From Nannocystis exedens (GTDB taxonomy: Bacteria; Myxococcota_A; Polyangia; Nannocystales; Nannocystaceae), in the NCBI RefSeq assembly GCF_002343915.1, contig NZ_NETK01000001.1, forward strand, positions 6,834,001 to 6,898,000: a DNA stretch of 64,000 nucleotides. The letters run 5' to 3'. A program made the position numbers and the translations under genes. Shown here piece by piece: positions 24,585-32,889 of the stretch (its first letter is position 1; every line of letters starts with the position of its first letter). The notes below the pieces were generated by a model. It ran no database searches. It was not told the DNA's origin and saw only the letters and a program-made list of their open reading frames with translations.

Positions 24585-24950
24585 ATGCGTAAATGGTACC
24601 CGGCGATGCTACTCACCGCGATCGTGACGGCGGCCGCCCCGGCCCAGGCCGGCGGCGGATCGCTCGACAAGGACGAGATCCGCGAGGTCGTGAAGGCGCA
24701 CCTCCAGGAGATCCGCGCCTGCTACAACGAGGGCCTGGCGCGCAAGCCGACGCTGGCCGGCAAGCTGACGGTGGACTTCGAGATCGCGCCGAGCGGCGAG
24801 GTCAACAGCAGCGAGATCCAGCAGGGCTCGACGCTGGCCGACGCGAAGGTCGAGGGCTGCATCGCCTCGGCGGTGCAGTCGTGGAAGTTCCCGGCCCCGA
24901 CCGGCGGCTCGGTACAGGTCAGCTACCCGTTCGAGCTGTTGCCGGGCTGA
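24585..24950 (+). CDS. Secreted AgmX/PglI C-terminal-type domain protein
   Basis: 121 aa, ATG 24585 with GGAGGA upstream. The signal peptide ends near APAQA (residue 22). The mature part IREVVKAHLQEIRACYNEGL, then KLTVDFEIAPSGEVNSSEIQ, CIASAVQSWKFPAP and VSYPFELLPG is the TonB-like C-terminal module found at the end of AgmX/PglI gliding proteins of myxobacteria. Here it stands alone without the FHA or GYF partner domains. Two Cys (ACYNE and GCIAS) probably form a disulfide. Periplasmic; a role in envelope energy or motility complexes is only inferred. Confidence 0.85.
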   Translation: MRKWYPAMLLTAIVTAAAPAQAGGGSLDKDEIREVVKAHLQEIRACYNEGLARKPTLAGKLTVDFEIAPSGEVNSSEIQQGSTLADAKVEGCIASAVQSWKFPAPTGGSVQVSYPFELLPG

Positions 24951-25038
24951 AGGCGCGGCCGCGTGCGGTGGGGTGAGGAATGACCCGCGCGAGCTCGCGG
25001 CGCCCCAGCTGGCGCGGGTCGCCGGCGCTGGTCTCATC

Positions 25039-25056
25039 AATGTCCTTCAAGACATG
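25039..25056. repeat. CATG-14 element
   Basis: AATGTCC-TTCA-AGACATG, in the short gap between convergent genes and ending 9 bp from the downstream stop. Confidence 0.85.
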
Positions 25057-25065
25057 TCGCAAGCC

Positions 25066-25485
25066 TCAGCCCCACAGCGTGAGGCCGATGGCGATTAGCC
25101 CGCCGAGGACCGCGCCCCACAGGCCGCCGAGGACGGCGCCGGCGGCCCCGCCGACGAGGGCGGTGTCGCTGATCGGCGGCTCGGCGGGCGCTTCCGGCTG
25201 ATCCGGCGCGTCCTCGGCCGCTGCGGTCGGCGCGTCGTCGCGGACGGCAGGAGCCGGCGCGGACTTCGGCAGGCGCCGCGGGGTCGGCTTCTGCACGCAG
25301 CGCAGGCAGCCCGGCAGCAAGGCGAGGACCTTGGGGTGCGGGCTGACGGCGTCGATGTCCCAGGCGCCGCGGCCGTCGCCGCAGCCGAACCGCGAGAACG
25401 CGAGCTTGCGGCGGCAACGGTGACAGAAGCCCTGCGTGGAGGTGTAGATCGAGTTGAGGGTGTCGCTGTCGAAGGCCATGGTCAT
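25066..25485 (-). CDS. Small zinc-ribbon-like protein with C-terminal glycine zipper
   Basis: 139 aa (ATG 25485, or ATG 25479). The N-terminal half has a CxxC pair, GFCHRCRRKLAFSRFGCG near residue 22, and a second CxxC, LPGCLRCV near residue 58, as in HNH or treble-clef zinc modules. An Ala/Pro/Asp linker follows. The last 35 residues form a Gly-zipper membrane segment (ALVGGAAGAVLGGLWGAVLG). No HNH catalytic triad is evident. It is possibly a membrane-tethered Zn protein. Longer in-frame starts add Arg-rich, non-coding-like sequence. Confidence 0.7.
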   Translation of the reverse strand: MTMAFDSDTLNSIYTSTQGFCHRCRRKLAFSRFGCGDGRGAWDIDAVSPHPKVLALLPGCLRCVQKPTPRRLPKSAPAPAVRDDAPTAAAEDAPDQPEAPAEPPISDTALVGGAAGAVLGGLWGAVLGGLIAIGLTLWG

Positions 25486-26177
25486 CGCGCGGAGGTAGGG
25501 CTCGTATAGGCGAGTCGCCTTATCTGGTGCGGACCATGCGATCGGCCTGCGGAAGCCCTGCTGATGGGCTCCAGGCGGCCTTTTGCGCGAGCTCGTCCCG
25601 AACTGCGCGGCGGGCGCTGAAGCGCGCTTCGCGGGCCGCCGAACGGCCCGCGCAGCGGCTGCGCGCCGCGGTTTCAGGCGAGGGAGACGGCCTGCGAACG
25701 GGGTCACACGACGCGTCCTCGGTCGGCAGGATCACTCGCCGCGACGTCCCTCTCGTCTCCTCGCGTTCGGCTGCAACATCGCCGGCAGACGGGGCGCTCG
25801 ACGGGTGTCCGTCGTCTGCTGCATCGACGGCTCGCACGACGGGCGCGACCGAGTCGGCGGTCCCGCTCGTGGCGACGCGCGGGCGGCGGTCGGACCGAGC
25901 GGGCAGAGCCGGTGCGGGCGTCGCGGCGCGTGCGGATGATTCATGTTTTATGGGACATGTTCATCCGGTCATGTCACGCGATCGACGCGGCCGGCTTGCA
26001 GCGCCGGGGCGGTTCGGCTACGGTGAGCGCGGCATGATGATGTTCACGATCGCTTCGGCCTTCTTCCAAGTCGTTTGAGGCTCGTCGCTTCGAACCGGGC
26101 GCACCCCGCCCACGGCTGAACTGCCGGCCTCCGCACGCGCGTGGCGCTGCGGGCCGGCGCGATCGGAGAATTTTTTC
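25486..26177. other. 692-bp gap with palindromic elements and a possible leader
   Basis: No convincing full-length gene. Two overlapping CATG-14 units, CATGTTT-TATG-GGACATG (25942) and CATGTTC-ATCC-GGTCATG (25956), share a core 14 bp apart. A short ORF follows at 26034. CCGGCC...GGCCGG near 26123-26158 can form a stem. GGAGAA before a T-run gives the ribosome site of the PhyH gene. Confidence 0.55.
26034..26078 (+). CDS. Possible 14-aa leader peptide
   Basis: ATGATGATG at 26034 begins a 14-codon frame ending TGA 26078 (MMMFTIASAFFQVV). TTGCAG (25996) and TACGGT (26019) are spaced 17 bp and would start transcription close to the ATG. It lies 99 bp ahead of the PhyH gene with a possible stem between. 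It may be chance. Confidence 0.25.
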   Translation: MMMFTIASAFFQVV

Positions 26178-26981
26178 ATGACTGCCCACGACAATTGCCC
26201 CCGCGCGCTCGGCGACGCGGACATCGAGAATTTCATCCGCGACGGCTTCGTCCGCATCGATCACGCCTTCCCGCGCGAGGTGGCCGATGAGGCCCGCGCG
26301 ATCCTCTGGCGCGCCACCGGCTGCGATCCTGACGACCCGGCGACCTGGACGCGGCCGGTGATCCGGCTCGATCAGTTCGGCCAGCCGCCGTTCGTCGCCG
26401 CGGCCAACACCGCGGTGCTCCACGACGCCTTCGACAAGCTGGTCGGGCGCGAGCGCTGGTGGCCGCGGACGACGCTCGGCACGTTCCCGGTGCGCTTCCC
26501 GTCGCCCGCCGATCCCGGTGACGCCGGCTGGCACGTCGACGTCAGCTTCGGCTTCGACACGCCGGACTTCATGGAATGGCGCGCCAACGTGGTCTCGAAG
26601 GGGCGCGCGCTGCTGATGTTGTTCCTGTTCTCGGACGTCGGCGACGACGATGCGCCGACGCGGATCCGCGTCGGCTCGCACCTGGCGATCGCGCGCCGGC
26701 TGGCGCCGGCCGGCGAGGCGGGGCTGACCCTGCGCGAGCTCGTGGCCGACGACTTCGGCCACTCGGCGCACCTGCCCGAGGCGCTGGCCGTCGGGACCGC
26801 CGGGACGGTGTACTTGTGCCATCCGTTCCTCGTCCACGCGGCCCAGCCGCACCGCGGGACGCGGCCGCGATTCCTGGCCCAGCCGCCACTGATGCCGCGC
26901 GAGCCGTTCCGGCTCGAGCGGGCCGCCGGCGACTACGTGCCGGTCGAGGCGGCGATCCGCCGCGCGCTCGACCGGGCTTGA
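26178..26981 (+). CDS. Phytanoyl-CoA dioxygenase (PhyH) family protein
   Basis: 267 aa, ATG 26178. Fe(II)/2-oxoglutarate dioxygenase fold: the metal-binding HxD is in AGWHVDVSFGF near residue 118, the distal His in LCHPFLVHAAQPH near 215, and the 2-oxoglutarate-binding Arg follows as RGTRPRF. The N-terminal FIRDGFVRIDHAFPREVADE is the usual PhyH opening. Such enzymes hydroxylate small molecules or lipids. The substrate is unknown. On the opposite strand an open SulP frame overlaps the last 413 bp, which complicates the 3' boundary of that gene, not this one. Confidence 0.88.
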   Translation: MTAHDNCPRALGDADIENFIRDGFVRIDHAFPREVADEARAILWRATGCDPDDPATWTRPVIRLDQFGQPPFVAAANTAVLHDAFDKLVGRERWWPRTTLGTFPVRFPSPADPGDAGWHVDVSFGFDTPDFMEWRANVVSKGRALLMLFLFSDVGDDDAPTRIRVGSHLAIARRLAPAGEAGLTLRELVADDFGHSAHLPEALAVGTAGTVYLCHPFLVHAAQPHRGTRPRFLAQPPLMPREPFRLERAAGDYVPVEAAIRRALDRA

Positions 26982-28929
26982 GGTGAGCGACAAGCCGCCG
27001 CGCGAGGCCCCGCGCGGCGAGCCTGTGCGCGACGGTTCGACCTCCGCGGATGACATGTCCGAAGCGACATCTCGGCGCCGACGGGCGACGTGCAGCTGCC
27101 GGCGGGCGTCTGGATGTCCGGACGGACAGGTGACGAGACCACGGCTCGCGGGCCGCCGGGGCGAGCAGCCGTATGTCCCCCAGGACATGATTTTTAAACC
27201 ATCCCGGCCCCCGGGGGCCGGCGGGGTCACGGCCAGGCCTGGGTCGCGCGGGGTCGGGCGCGGGGGTCGGGGCGTTGCTGGCGCGCTGGACGGCCTCGTG
27301 GGCGGTGAAGCTGAAGCGGTCGGGGCCGAGCTCGGCGGTGAGGCCGCTGCGGGCCAGGACGTCGCGCACCGGCCCCTTGAGGTCGGCGACGTAGAGGTCG
27401 ATGCCGTTGCGGCGCAGCTCGCCGAGGAAGTCGCGCAGGTTGGCCAGCGCGGACACGTCGATGTCGTGGACGCCGCCGGCGTCGATGACCACGGCGCGCG
27501 CCTTCTCGGCGGCGATCCGGCGCCGGATCTCGTCGATCAGGTAGGTCGCGTTGGCGAAGTACAGCGGCGCGTCGAGGCGGATGATGACGACGCCGGGGAC
27601 GGTCTCGGCGTCGGGGAAGCGGAGGACGTTGCGGTAGACCTGGGTGCCCGGCAGGCGGCCGAGCACGGCGGTGTGCGGGCGCGTGGTCCGGAGCACGAAC
27701 AGCAGCAGCGAGGCGCCGACGCCGAACGCGAGGCCGAGGCCGACGCCGAGCGCGAGGGTGGTGACGAAGGTGATCGCCAGCGGCACGAGCTCGCGCGGGC
27801 GGGTGCGCCGGAGCTCGCGCACGAACGCGACGTCGACCAGGCGCGCGACGGCGACGACGATGATCGCCGACAGCACGGCGCGCGGCAGAGTGGCCAGCAG
27901 CGGGGCGAACAGGGCGAGGGTGAGGGCGACGATCGCGGCCGAGACGACCCCGGCGAGCGGGCTGCGAGCGCCGGCCTGGGCGTTGACGGCGGTGCGCGAC
28001 AGGCCGCCGGCGATCGGGTAGCCGCGCACGAGGCCGGCGGCGATGTTGGAAAAGCCGAGCGCGAGCAGCTCCTGGTCGGGCTCGACGACCTCGCCGCGGC
28101 GCGCGACGGCGAGGCCGGACGAGAACGCCTCCATGAACGAGATCAGGGCGATCAGCGCGGCCGCGGGGGCGAGGCCGAGCAGCAGCTCGCGGTCGACCGC
28201 GGGCCACGCGGGCGCCGGCAGGCCCGAGGGCACGGGGCCGAGCAGGGCCAGGCCGCGGGCCTCGAGGGCGAACACGGAGCCGGCGACGGTGGCGAGGACG
28301 ACCACGAGGAGCGCCTTGCCGCGGAACTTGCCGAGAGCGACGAGCGCGAGCACGGCGCCGACGCCGAGCGCGACGGTGGGCCCGTGGACGCCGCGCAGCT
28401 GCTCGGCGAGGGCGACCAGCAGCGGCCACAGGGCGGCGCTGCTTGGCAGCTTGAGCCCGAGCAGGGGGCCGAGCTGACTGGCGATGATGAGGATCGCCGC
28501 GGCCGAGGTGAAGCCGCGCAGGACCGGCAGCGAGAGGAAGTTGACGACGAAGCCGAGGCGCAGGGCGCCGGTGATCGCCTGGAACGCGCCGGCGAGGATC
28601 GCCAGGGCGGACGCCGCGGCGACGTAGGTGGCGACGTCGCCGGCCGCCAGCGGGGCCAGGGCGGCGGCGGTGAGCAGCGAGTCGAGCGCGACCGGCCCGA
28701 CCGCGAGCCGCCGCGAGGTCCCGAGCACGGCGTAGATCAGCGGCGGCGCGAGCGCGGCGTAGAGGCCGGCGATCGGCGGCAAACCGGCGAGCATGGCGTA
28801 GGCCATCGCCTGCGGCACCAGCAGCACCGCCGTGGTCGCGCCCGCGAGCAGGTCGGCGGCGAAGTCGGCGCGGGCGTAACCGGCGGTCCAGCGCAGGAGC
28901 GCGCGGCGCTTGGGCTCGAGGGGCGACAT
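26569..28929 (-). CDS. SulP-type anion transporter with STAS domain, abnormal C-terminus
   Basis: ATG 28929. Residues 15-430 are the SulP membrane domain (GATTAVLLVPQAMAYAMLAG, LPPIAGLYAALAPPLIYAVL, GYPIAGGLSRTAVNAQAGAR). Residues 440-555 are the STAS domain (VVIIRLDAPLYFANATYLID, VIDAGGVHDIDVSALANL). The family would end here, near 27230. Instead the frame stays open for about 220 Arg/Pro/Ala-rich codons to 26569, antisense to PhyH and across three palindromic elements (27172, 27113, 27054). The true stop may have been lost by a frameshift or insertion. It imports sulfate or bicarbonate-like anions. Confidence 0.8.
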   Translation of the reverse strand: MSPLEPKRRALLRWTAGYARADFAADLLAGATTAVLLVPQAMAYAMLAGLPPIAGLYAALAPPLIYAVLGTSRRLAVGPVALDSLLTAAALAPLAAGDVATYVAAASALAILAGAFQAITGALRLGFVVNFLSLPVLRGFTSAAAILIIASQLGPLLGLKLPSSAALWPLLVALAEQLRGVHGPTVALGVGAVLALVALGKFRGKALLVVVLATVAGSVFALEARGLALLGPVPSGLPAPAWPAVDRELLLGLAPAAALIALISFMEAFSSGLAVARRGEVVEPDQELLALGFSNIAAGLVRGYPIAGGLSRTAVNAQAGARSPLAGVVSAAIVALTLALFAPLLATLPRAVLSAIIVVAVARLVDVAFVRELRRTRPRELVPLAITFVTTLALGVGLGLAFGVGASLLLFVLRTTRPHTAVLGRLPGTQVYRNVLRFPDAETVPGVVIIRLDAPLYFANATYLIDEIRRRIAAEKARAVVIDAGGVHDIDVSALANLRDFLGELRRNGIDLYVADLKGPVRDVLARSGLTAELGPDRFSFTAHEAVQRASNAPTPAPDPARPRPGRDPAGPRGPGWFKNHVLGDIRLLAPAAREPWSRHLSVRTSRRPPAAARRPSAPRCRFGHVIRGGRTVAHRLAARGLARRLVAHLKPGRARGGSPPRPARSRRRPARAGTARAASVAAGPGIAAASRGAAGPRGRGTDGTSTPSRRSRRPAPRAGAPSGRSRRPRARAGSAPPRRPAPAGARSPGASRRGSASAHRRRRRPRTGTTSAARAPSRPRWRAIP
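27054..27189. repeat. CATG-14 elements, three units
   Basis: CATGTCC-GAAG-CGACATC (27054), GATGTCC-GGAC-GGACAGG (27113) and TATGTCC-CCCA-GGACATG (27172). They lie between the PhyH stop and the SulP STAS end. Confidence 0.85.
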
Positions 28930-29455
28930 GCCGGCGCGAGCGAGTGTGGCACGTTGTCGCGCCGGCTTCAGCGGCGAGCGAGCGGGCGGCTGCGGCGGGC
29001 GTCGCGAGGAACGCGGTCCCGATGGCCGTGGCGGGTCCCGGCGGCGGAGGACGAGCGTCTCGTCACGCGCGCGTGGTCGCGGTCGCCGAGCGGCGGGGGG
29101 CGAGGTGCTGGCGCGAGGGACATGGCAGATGTCCCGAGAGACATGTGGCTTGCGAGCCGCGCGAGGGCCCGGCTTGCGCGCGAGGCTCAAGGTCGCGCTC
29201 GCGGCTGGAGGTGGCCCGGCGGGAGCTGGCGCTCGGGACACGGGGGCATGTCCCGAGCGGCCTGTGGGGGCGCCGCGTGGGGGCCGGGGCGTCGACCTGC
29301 GCAGGGGGGCATGTCTTCATAGACATGTCTGATTGTTCATGCAGCGAGCGCCCGCGGCGGGGAGCGGTCTCGGCCGGCCTGTCGCGAGAGACAGGCGACC
29401 TGGCGTACGGGACAGGCCGCCGCGAGGGCCACACGTCTGGCGCGAGGGACAGGTC
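28930..29455. other. Gap carrying seven CATG-14 units
   Basis: No gene. Units at 29128, 29247, 29310, 29324 (overlapping, 14-bp phase), 29378, 29399 and 29436. Examples are CATGTCT-TCAT-AGACATG and CCTGTCG-CGAG-AGACAGG. The density rises toward the stop of the next minus-strand gene. Confidence 0.75.
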
Positions 29456-30103
29456 CTACTGCGCGGCCGCCTGGAGGGCGGCGGCGATGGCGGGCTCCTG
29501 GGCGTCCATCGTGGTGAGGAGCGAGTTGCAGGGGACGTAGTCGTCGACGGTGATCTGCGACTCGGGCCATTCGCGGAAGCCGACGGTGTCGGAGCGGAGC
29601 TGCACCTTGCCGACCCACGGGACGATCTTGGTCGGCGACACGCCGGGGCGGGAGATCAGGGCGATGACCAGGCAGCCCTGGTTCTGGCGCGAAAGCAGGA
29701 GGCCGACCGAGACGCCGGCGCAGCCCTCCTTGGGGCACACGCGCTCGGGCTCGGGGCGGAAGTCGATCGGGCGGCCGGGCAGGTGCTTCTCGACGATGCG
29801 CTTCATCTGCTGCTGCAGGGCCGAGGCGAGGCCGCGGTTGTCGTCGACGATCTCGCGCGGGATGATGCGCGGCCACAGCACGGTCACGCCGCCCGCGGTG
29901 CCCGCGGACTTGGAGACGTTGCGCTCCTCGAGCGTCTCGGGGGCGGGCTGAGGGGCCGGGGCCGGGGTCGGATTCGGGGCCGGGGCCGCGGTGGCCGGCA
30001 GGCTCGGCGGGGCGGAGGTCGGTGGTTGACTGGGCGGCGCGTCGGTCGTGACAGGCGTGCAAGCGAGCAGGGCTGCGAGCAGGGGGGCGAGGCGCGTGCG
30101 CAT
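29456..30103 (-). CDS. Pro/Ala-linker lipoprotein of unknown function
   Basis: 215 aa, ATG 30103. Lipobox LLAC near residue 15, a Pro/Ala/Thr linker to residue 58, then a globular domain of about 155 residues (VTVLWPRIIPREIVDDNRGL, VCPKEGCAGVSVGLLLS, GCLVIALISRPGVSPTKIVP). Three Cys in VCPKEGC and GCLV may pair. No family was recognised. TACACT ends 6 nt before the ATG, so the message is probably leaderless. It is divergent from the C-type lectin pair. Confidence 0.78.
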   Translation of the reverse strand: MRTRLAPLLAALLACTPVTTDAPPSQPPTSAPPSLPATAAPAPNPTPAPAPQPAPETLEERNVSKSAGTAGGVTVLWPRIIPREIVDDNRGLASALQQQMKRIVEKHLPGRPIDFRPEPERVCPKEGCAGVSVGLLLSRQNQGCLVIALISRPGVSPTKIVPWVGKVQLRSDTVGFREWPESQITVDDYVPCNSLLTTMDAQEPAIAAALQAAAQ

Positions 30104-30109
30104 GGGGCG

Positions 30110-30115
30110 AGTGTA
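30110..30115 (-). promoter_or_regulatory. -10 box, leaderless start
   Basis: TACACT on the minus strand, then CGCCCC and ATG 30103. This is one of the clearest examples of the 6-nt arrangement. Confidence 0.5.
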
Positions 30116-30193
30116 TCAAACGCGGCGCGCGCTCGCGCCCGCGTGCGTGAGGCTTCGGCGGGTGCAGGCGGCCCCCCCGGACGCGGTTCCAGC

Positions 30194-30199
30194 TAGAGT
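30194..30199 (+). promoter_or_regulatory. -10 box of the lectin operon
   Basis: TAGAGT with 8 nt to ATG 30208. GGAG lies in between but too close to the expected start to form a leader. Confidence 0.45.
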
Positions 30200-30207
30200 G
30201 TGGAGCG

Positions 30208-31194
30208 ATGAGAAGGGTCGGGGTCTTCTTGCTCGCGCTCGCGGGCTGCACGTTCGACGCGACGGGGCTGGGCGAGACGCCGCAGACCGGCGCCGGCGCG
30301 GGGCCGACGACCACGGGCTCGACCACGGAGATGGGGCCGGCCTCCGACGCCGGACCGACGGGCTCGTCGACGACCGAGGACACGCTCGGGGTGTCGGGCT
30401 CGGAGTCGATGACCGACGGCACCGCCGGGCCGGGCGGCGACCTGACGTCGATGCCGACGCTGACGACCACCACCGAGCCCGACACGACCACCACCACGCA
30501 GCCGATGACCAGCACGACGACGCCGGAGACGACCGGCTGCCCGCTGGTGATGGCCTACAAGGACTTCGACAACGACTACTACGGCGACCCGAACACGCCC
30601 ATGCTGGTCTGCGAGGGCGAGCAGGGGTGGGTGCCGGACAACACCGATTGCAATGACATGTCGGCCAACGCGCACCCCGGCGTCACCGAGATGTGCGACA
30701 CGATCGACAACGACTGCGACGGGGTGTTCGACGAGTACGACGCCGAGACCAATAGCGACAGCTGCGGCAACTGCAAGTTCAGGGTGCGCGAGGGGAGCCT
30801 GTACTACTTTTGCAGCAACGAGCTCGATTGGGAGCCGGCCGAGCAGTTCTGCGTGACCCACGGGCTGCACCTGGCCAAGGACGACGGCGGCGACGAGCGC
30901 ACGTTCCTGCTGCAGGAGATGGGCAACACCGGGCTGTGGTGGATCGGCGGCAACGACCGCATGACCGAGGACACCTTCCAGTGGGTGTCCGACGGCACGA
31001 ACGTGGCAGGCGACTCGTGGGGCAACAACGAGCCCAACGATCAGGAGTGGTGGGGCTGGGAGGACGCCGACTGCATGCTGCTCGTCGACAGCAACGGCGT
31101 GGTCGGCTATCCCGGCGGCGGCACGGGCGGCAAGTGGGCCGATCACATGTGCGACAACGGGTTCAAGTTCATCTGCGAGGGCCCGCTGCCGTGA
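30208..31194 (+). CDS. C-type lectin lipoprotein, EPN type, with MopE-like motif
   Basis: 328 aa. Lipobox LALAGC near residue 14, then a Thr/Ser/Gly linker to residue 110. Residues 115-180 carry the MopE-type Asp motif (DFDNDYYGDP, TDCNDMSANAHPGVTEMCD, IDNDCDGVFDEYDAE). Residues 190-328 are a CTLD: YYFCSNELDWEPAEQFCV, LWWIGGNDRMTED, the Ca/sugar tripeptide Glu-Pro-Asn in GNNEPNDQEW, and WADHMCDNGFKFICE. EPN usually means mannose-type specificity. Surface lipoprotein, translationally coupled (GTGA) to its paralogue. Confidence 0.9.
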   Translation: MRRVGVFLLALAGCTFDATGLGETPQTGAGAGPTTTGSTTEMGPASDAGPTGSSTTEDTLGVSGSESMTDGTAGPGGDLTSMPTLTTTTEPDTTTTTQPMTSTTTPETTGCPLVMAYKDFDNDYYGDPNTPMLVCEGEQGWVPDNTDCNDMSANAHPGVTEMCDTIDNDCDGVFDEYDAETNSDSCGNCKFRVREGSLYYFCSNELDWEPAEQFCVTHGLHLAKDDGGDERTFLLQEMGNTGLWWIGGNDRMTEDTFQWVSDGTNVAGDSWGNNEPNDQEWWGWEDADCMLLVDSNGVVGYPGGGTGGKWADHMCDNGFKFICEGPLP

Positions 31195-32135
31195 TCGGCG
31201 GGGCGGACCGGCGGCGGGCGCAGGCTACCGCGCTGGCGGCGGCGCTGTCGCTGGCGTGCACCTTCGACGGCAGCGGCTTCGGGGCCCAGCCCGACGACCT
31301 GCCCCAAGAGACATCCACGTCGACGACCACCGGCGCGCCGCCGGCGACCACGCTCGCGCCGACGACGTCGACCACCGGCACGACCGCGGAGACGACCGGG
31401 GCGGCGGTGACGTCGACCGGGCCGGGGCCGACCACCGACGCGACCACGACGACCACCGGCGAGCCGGACACCACCGGGGAGCCGTGCGCGACGCCGGAGC
31501 CGCTGTACGTCGACGGCGACGGCGACGGCTTCGGCGACGCCGGGCAGCCGGTGACGACGTGCGCGGGCCCGGGCTTCTCGCCGCAGGCGGGCGACTGCGA
31601 CGACGGCGAGGCGGCGGTGTTCCCCGGCCAGATCGAGACCTGCAACGTGGTCGACGACGACTGCGATCAATGGGTCGACGAGTTCGACCTGCGCAGCAAC
31701 ATCGCCTGCGGGGTGTGTACGTACATCCTCGCGGCCGGGCGGCTTTACGCGTTCTGCGAGGGCGCGCGGGCGTGGTCGGAGGCGCGCGCCGACTGTCAGC
31801 TGCGCGGGCTCGATCTGGCGATCGACATCGATTGGCCCGAGCACAACCTGCTGGTCAGCTACCTGGCCCAGGACAGCGGGCAGTGGTACCTCGGAGCCCA
31901 GGACGGCGACGGCAACAAGGAGGGCAACTGGCGCTGGCTCGACGGCTCCGAGGTGCCCAAGTGGGACGGCCGCTTCGGCCCGCAGCAGCCCGACGACAAC
32001 GGCAGCGGCGACGCGGGCGCCGACTGCCTGGCGCTGGTCGCCGCCGGAATGGGCAACAACCAGACGCGGTGGGTCGACGAGAGCTGCGGGGTGCCGCACA
32101 AGTGGATCTGCGAGGGCGACCCGCCGGCGCCGTGA
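31191..32135 (+). CDS. C-type lectin lipoprotein, QPD type, paralogue
   Basis: 314 aa, GTG 31191 overlapping the previous stop. Lipobox LSLAC near residue 24, a Thr-rich linker, the MopE-like motif (DGDGDGFGD, GDCDDGEAAVFPGQIETC, VDDDCDQWVDEFD), then a CTLD (LYAFCEGARAWSEARADC, WYLGAQDGDGNKEGN, WVDESCGVPHKWICEG). The sugar tripeptide is Gln-Pro-Asp in FGPQQPDDNGSG, the galactose-type signature. It is a tandem duplicate of the preceding gene that has diverged at the specificity loop. It is expected on the cell surface. Confidence 0.9.
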   Translation: MIGGADRRRAQATALAAALSLACTFDGSGFGAQPDDLPQETSTSTTTGAPPATTLAPTTSTTGTTAETTGAAVTSTGPGPTTDATTTTTGEPDTTGEPCATPEPLYVDGDGDGFGDAGQPVTTCAGPGFSPQAGDCDDGEAAVFPGQIETCNVVDDDCDQWVDEFDLRSNIACGVCTYILAAGRLYAFCEGARAWSEARADCQLRGLDLAIDIDWPEHNLLVSYLAQDSGQWYLGAQDGDGNKEGNWRWLDGSEVPKWDGRFGPQQPDDNGSGDAGADCLALVAAGMGNNQTRWVDESCGVPHKWICEGDPPAP

Positions 32136-32661
32136 GCGGAGGCAGGATGGTCTTCGGGACAGGTTGACACGCGACGGGGGCGGGCGCCGCGGCGCAGCGC
32201 GGCAGCCTTGACCTGTCTTTCGGGACATCCCGCCCGGCGAGCTCGCGCATCCGGCGGTGGCGAGCCGCTCAGCCTGCGATATCACGGCGAGCCTCGCCGG
32301 CCCCAGACATGACCGGGCCGTCGCCGTCGGCAGGGACCGCGCAGGCGAGGCGGCGGGTCGGGCAGGCGCCCGCCCCGGTCGGCTCGAATCGCGCGGCCCG
32401 GCGGGCGGGTCGAGCCGTGAGTCTTGTTCCGACCGGCGGACCCGGCGGCGGGCTCGGCGTCGCGCGCACTGCGATATGTTCCTTTGGACAGGTGAATGAT
32501 GCTGTAGATCGAAGGGCCGCGGGGCAGCGCGCGGCGAGCGATCATGCACATGTTCGAAAGGACATGTGATGCGCAGCGCCGCGCGGGGCGAATGTGCGCC
32601 GCGCGGAACGGCGCGCGCCTCGGTGATGGCGAGGCGGCGAGGGCTCGGGCATAGAGGGGGC
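32136..32661. other. Gap with four CATG-14 elements
   Basis: No gene. Units at 32146 (GATGGTC-TTCG-GGACAGG), 32212 (CCTGTCT-TTCG-GGACATC), 32475 (TATGTTC-CTTT-GGACAGG) and 32549 (CATGTTC-GAAA-GGACATG). TTCG and GAAA loops are stable tetraloops in RNA. Confidence 0.75.
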
Positions 32662-32889
32662 GTGAAGGCCGTGAGTGCGGGGACGGGGCCGAGCCGCTGG
32701 GCTCGGCAGGCGGCGACGCTGCTGGCGCAGGTCCGCGACGACGCGCTGCGCGACGACCTGCGGCTGCGCTTCGACGAGCGCGCGGCGATCTGCGAGATCG
32801 ACGGCGAGCTGTCGCGCACGGAGGCGGAGCGGATCGCGTTCGAGTCGCTGGTCCATGCGCTCGAGCGCCTGCGCGGCCGCGGCCAGTGA
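32662..32889 (+). CDS. Small helical protein, hypothetical
   Basis: 75 aa, GTG 32662 with AGAGGGGG upstream (GTG 32671 is an alternative). It is entirely helical and charged, with a compact C-terminal pair DLRLRFDERAAICEIDGELS and TEAERIAFESLVHALERL. Codon positions are strongly GC3-rich, as in real genes here. No family was recognised. It stands alone between repeat-rich gaps. Confidence 0.5.
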   Translation: MKAVSAGTGPSRWARQAATLLAQVRDDALRDDLRLRFDERAAICEIDGELSRTEAERIAFESLVHALERLRGRGQ

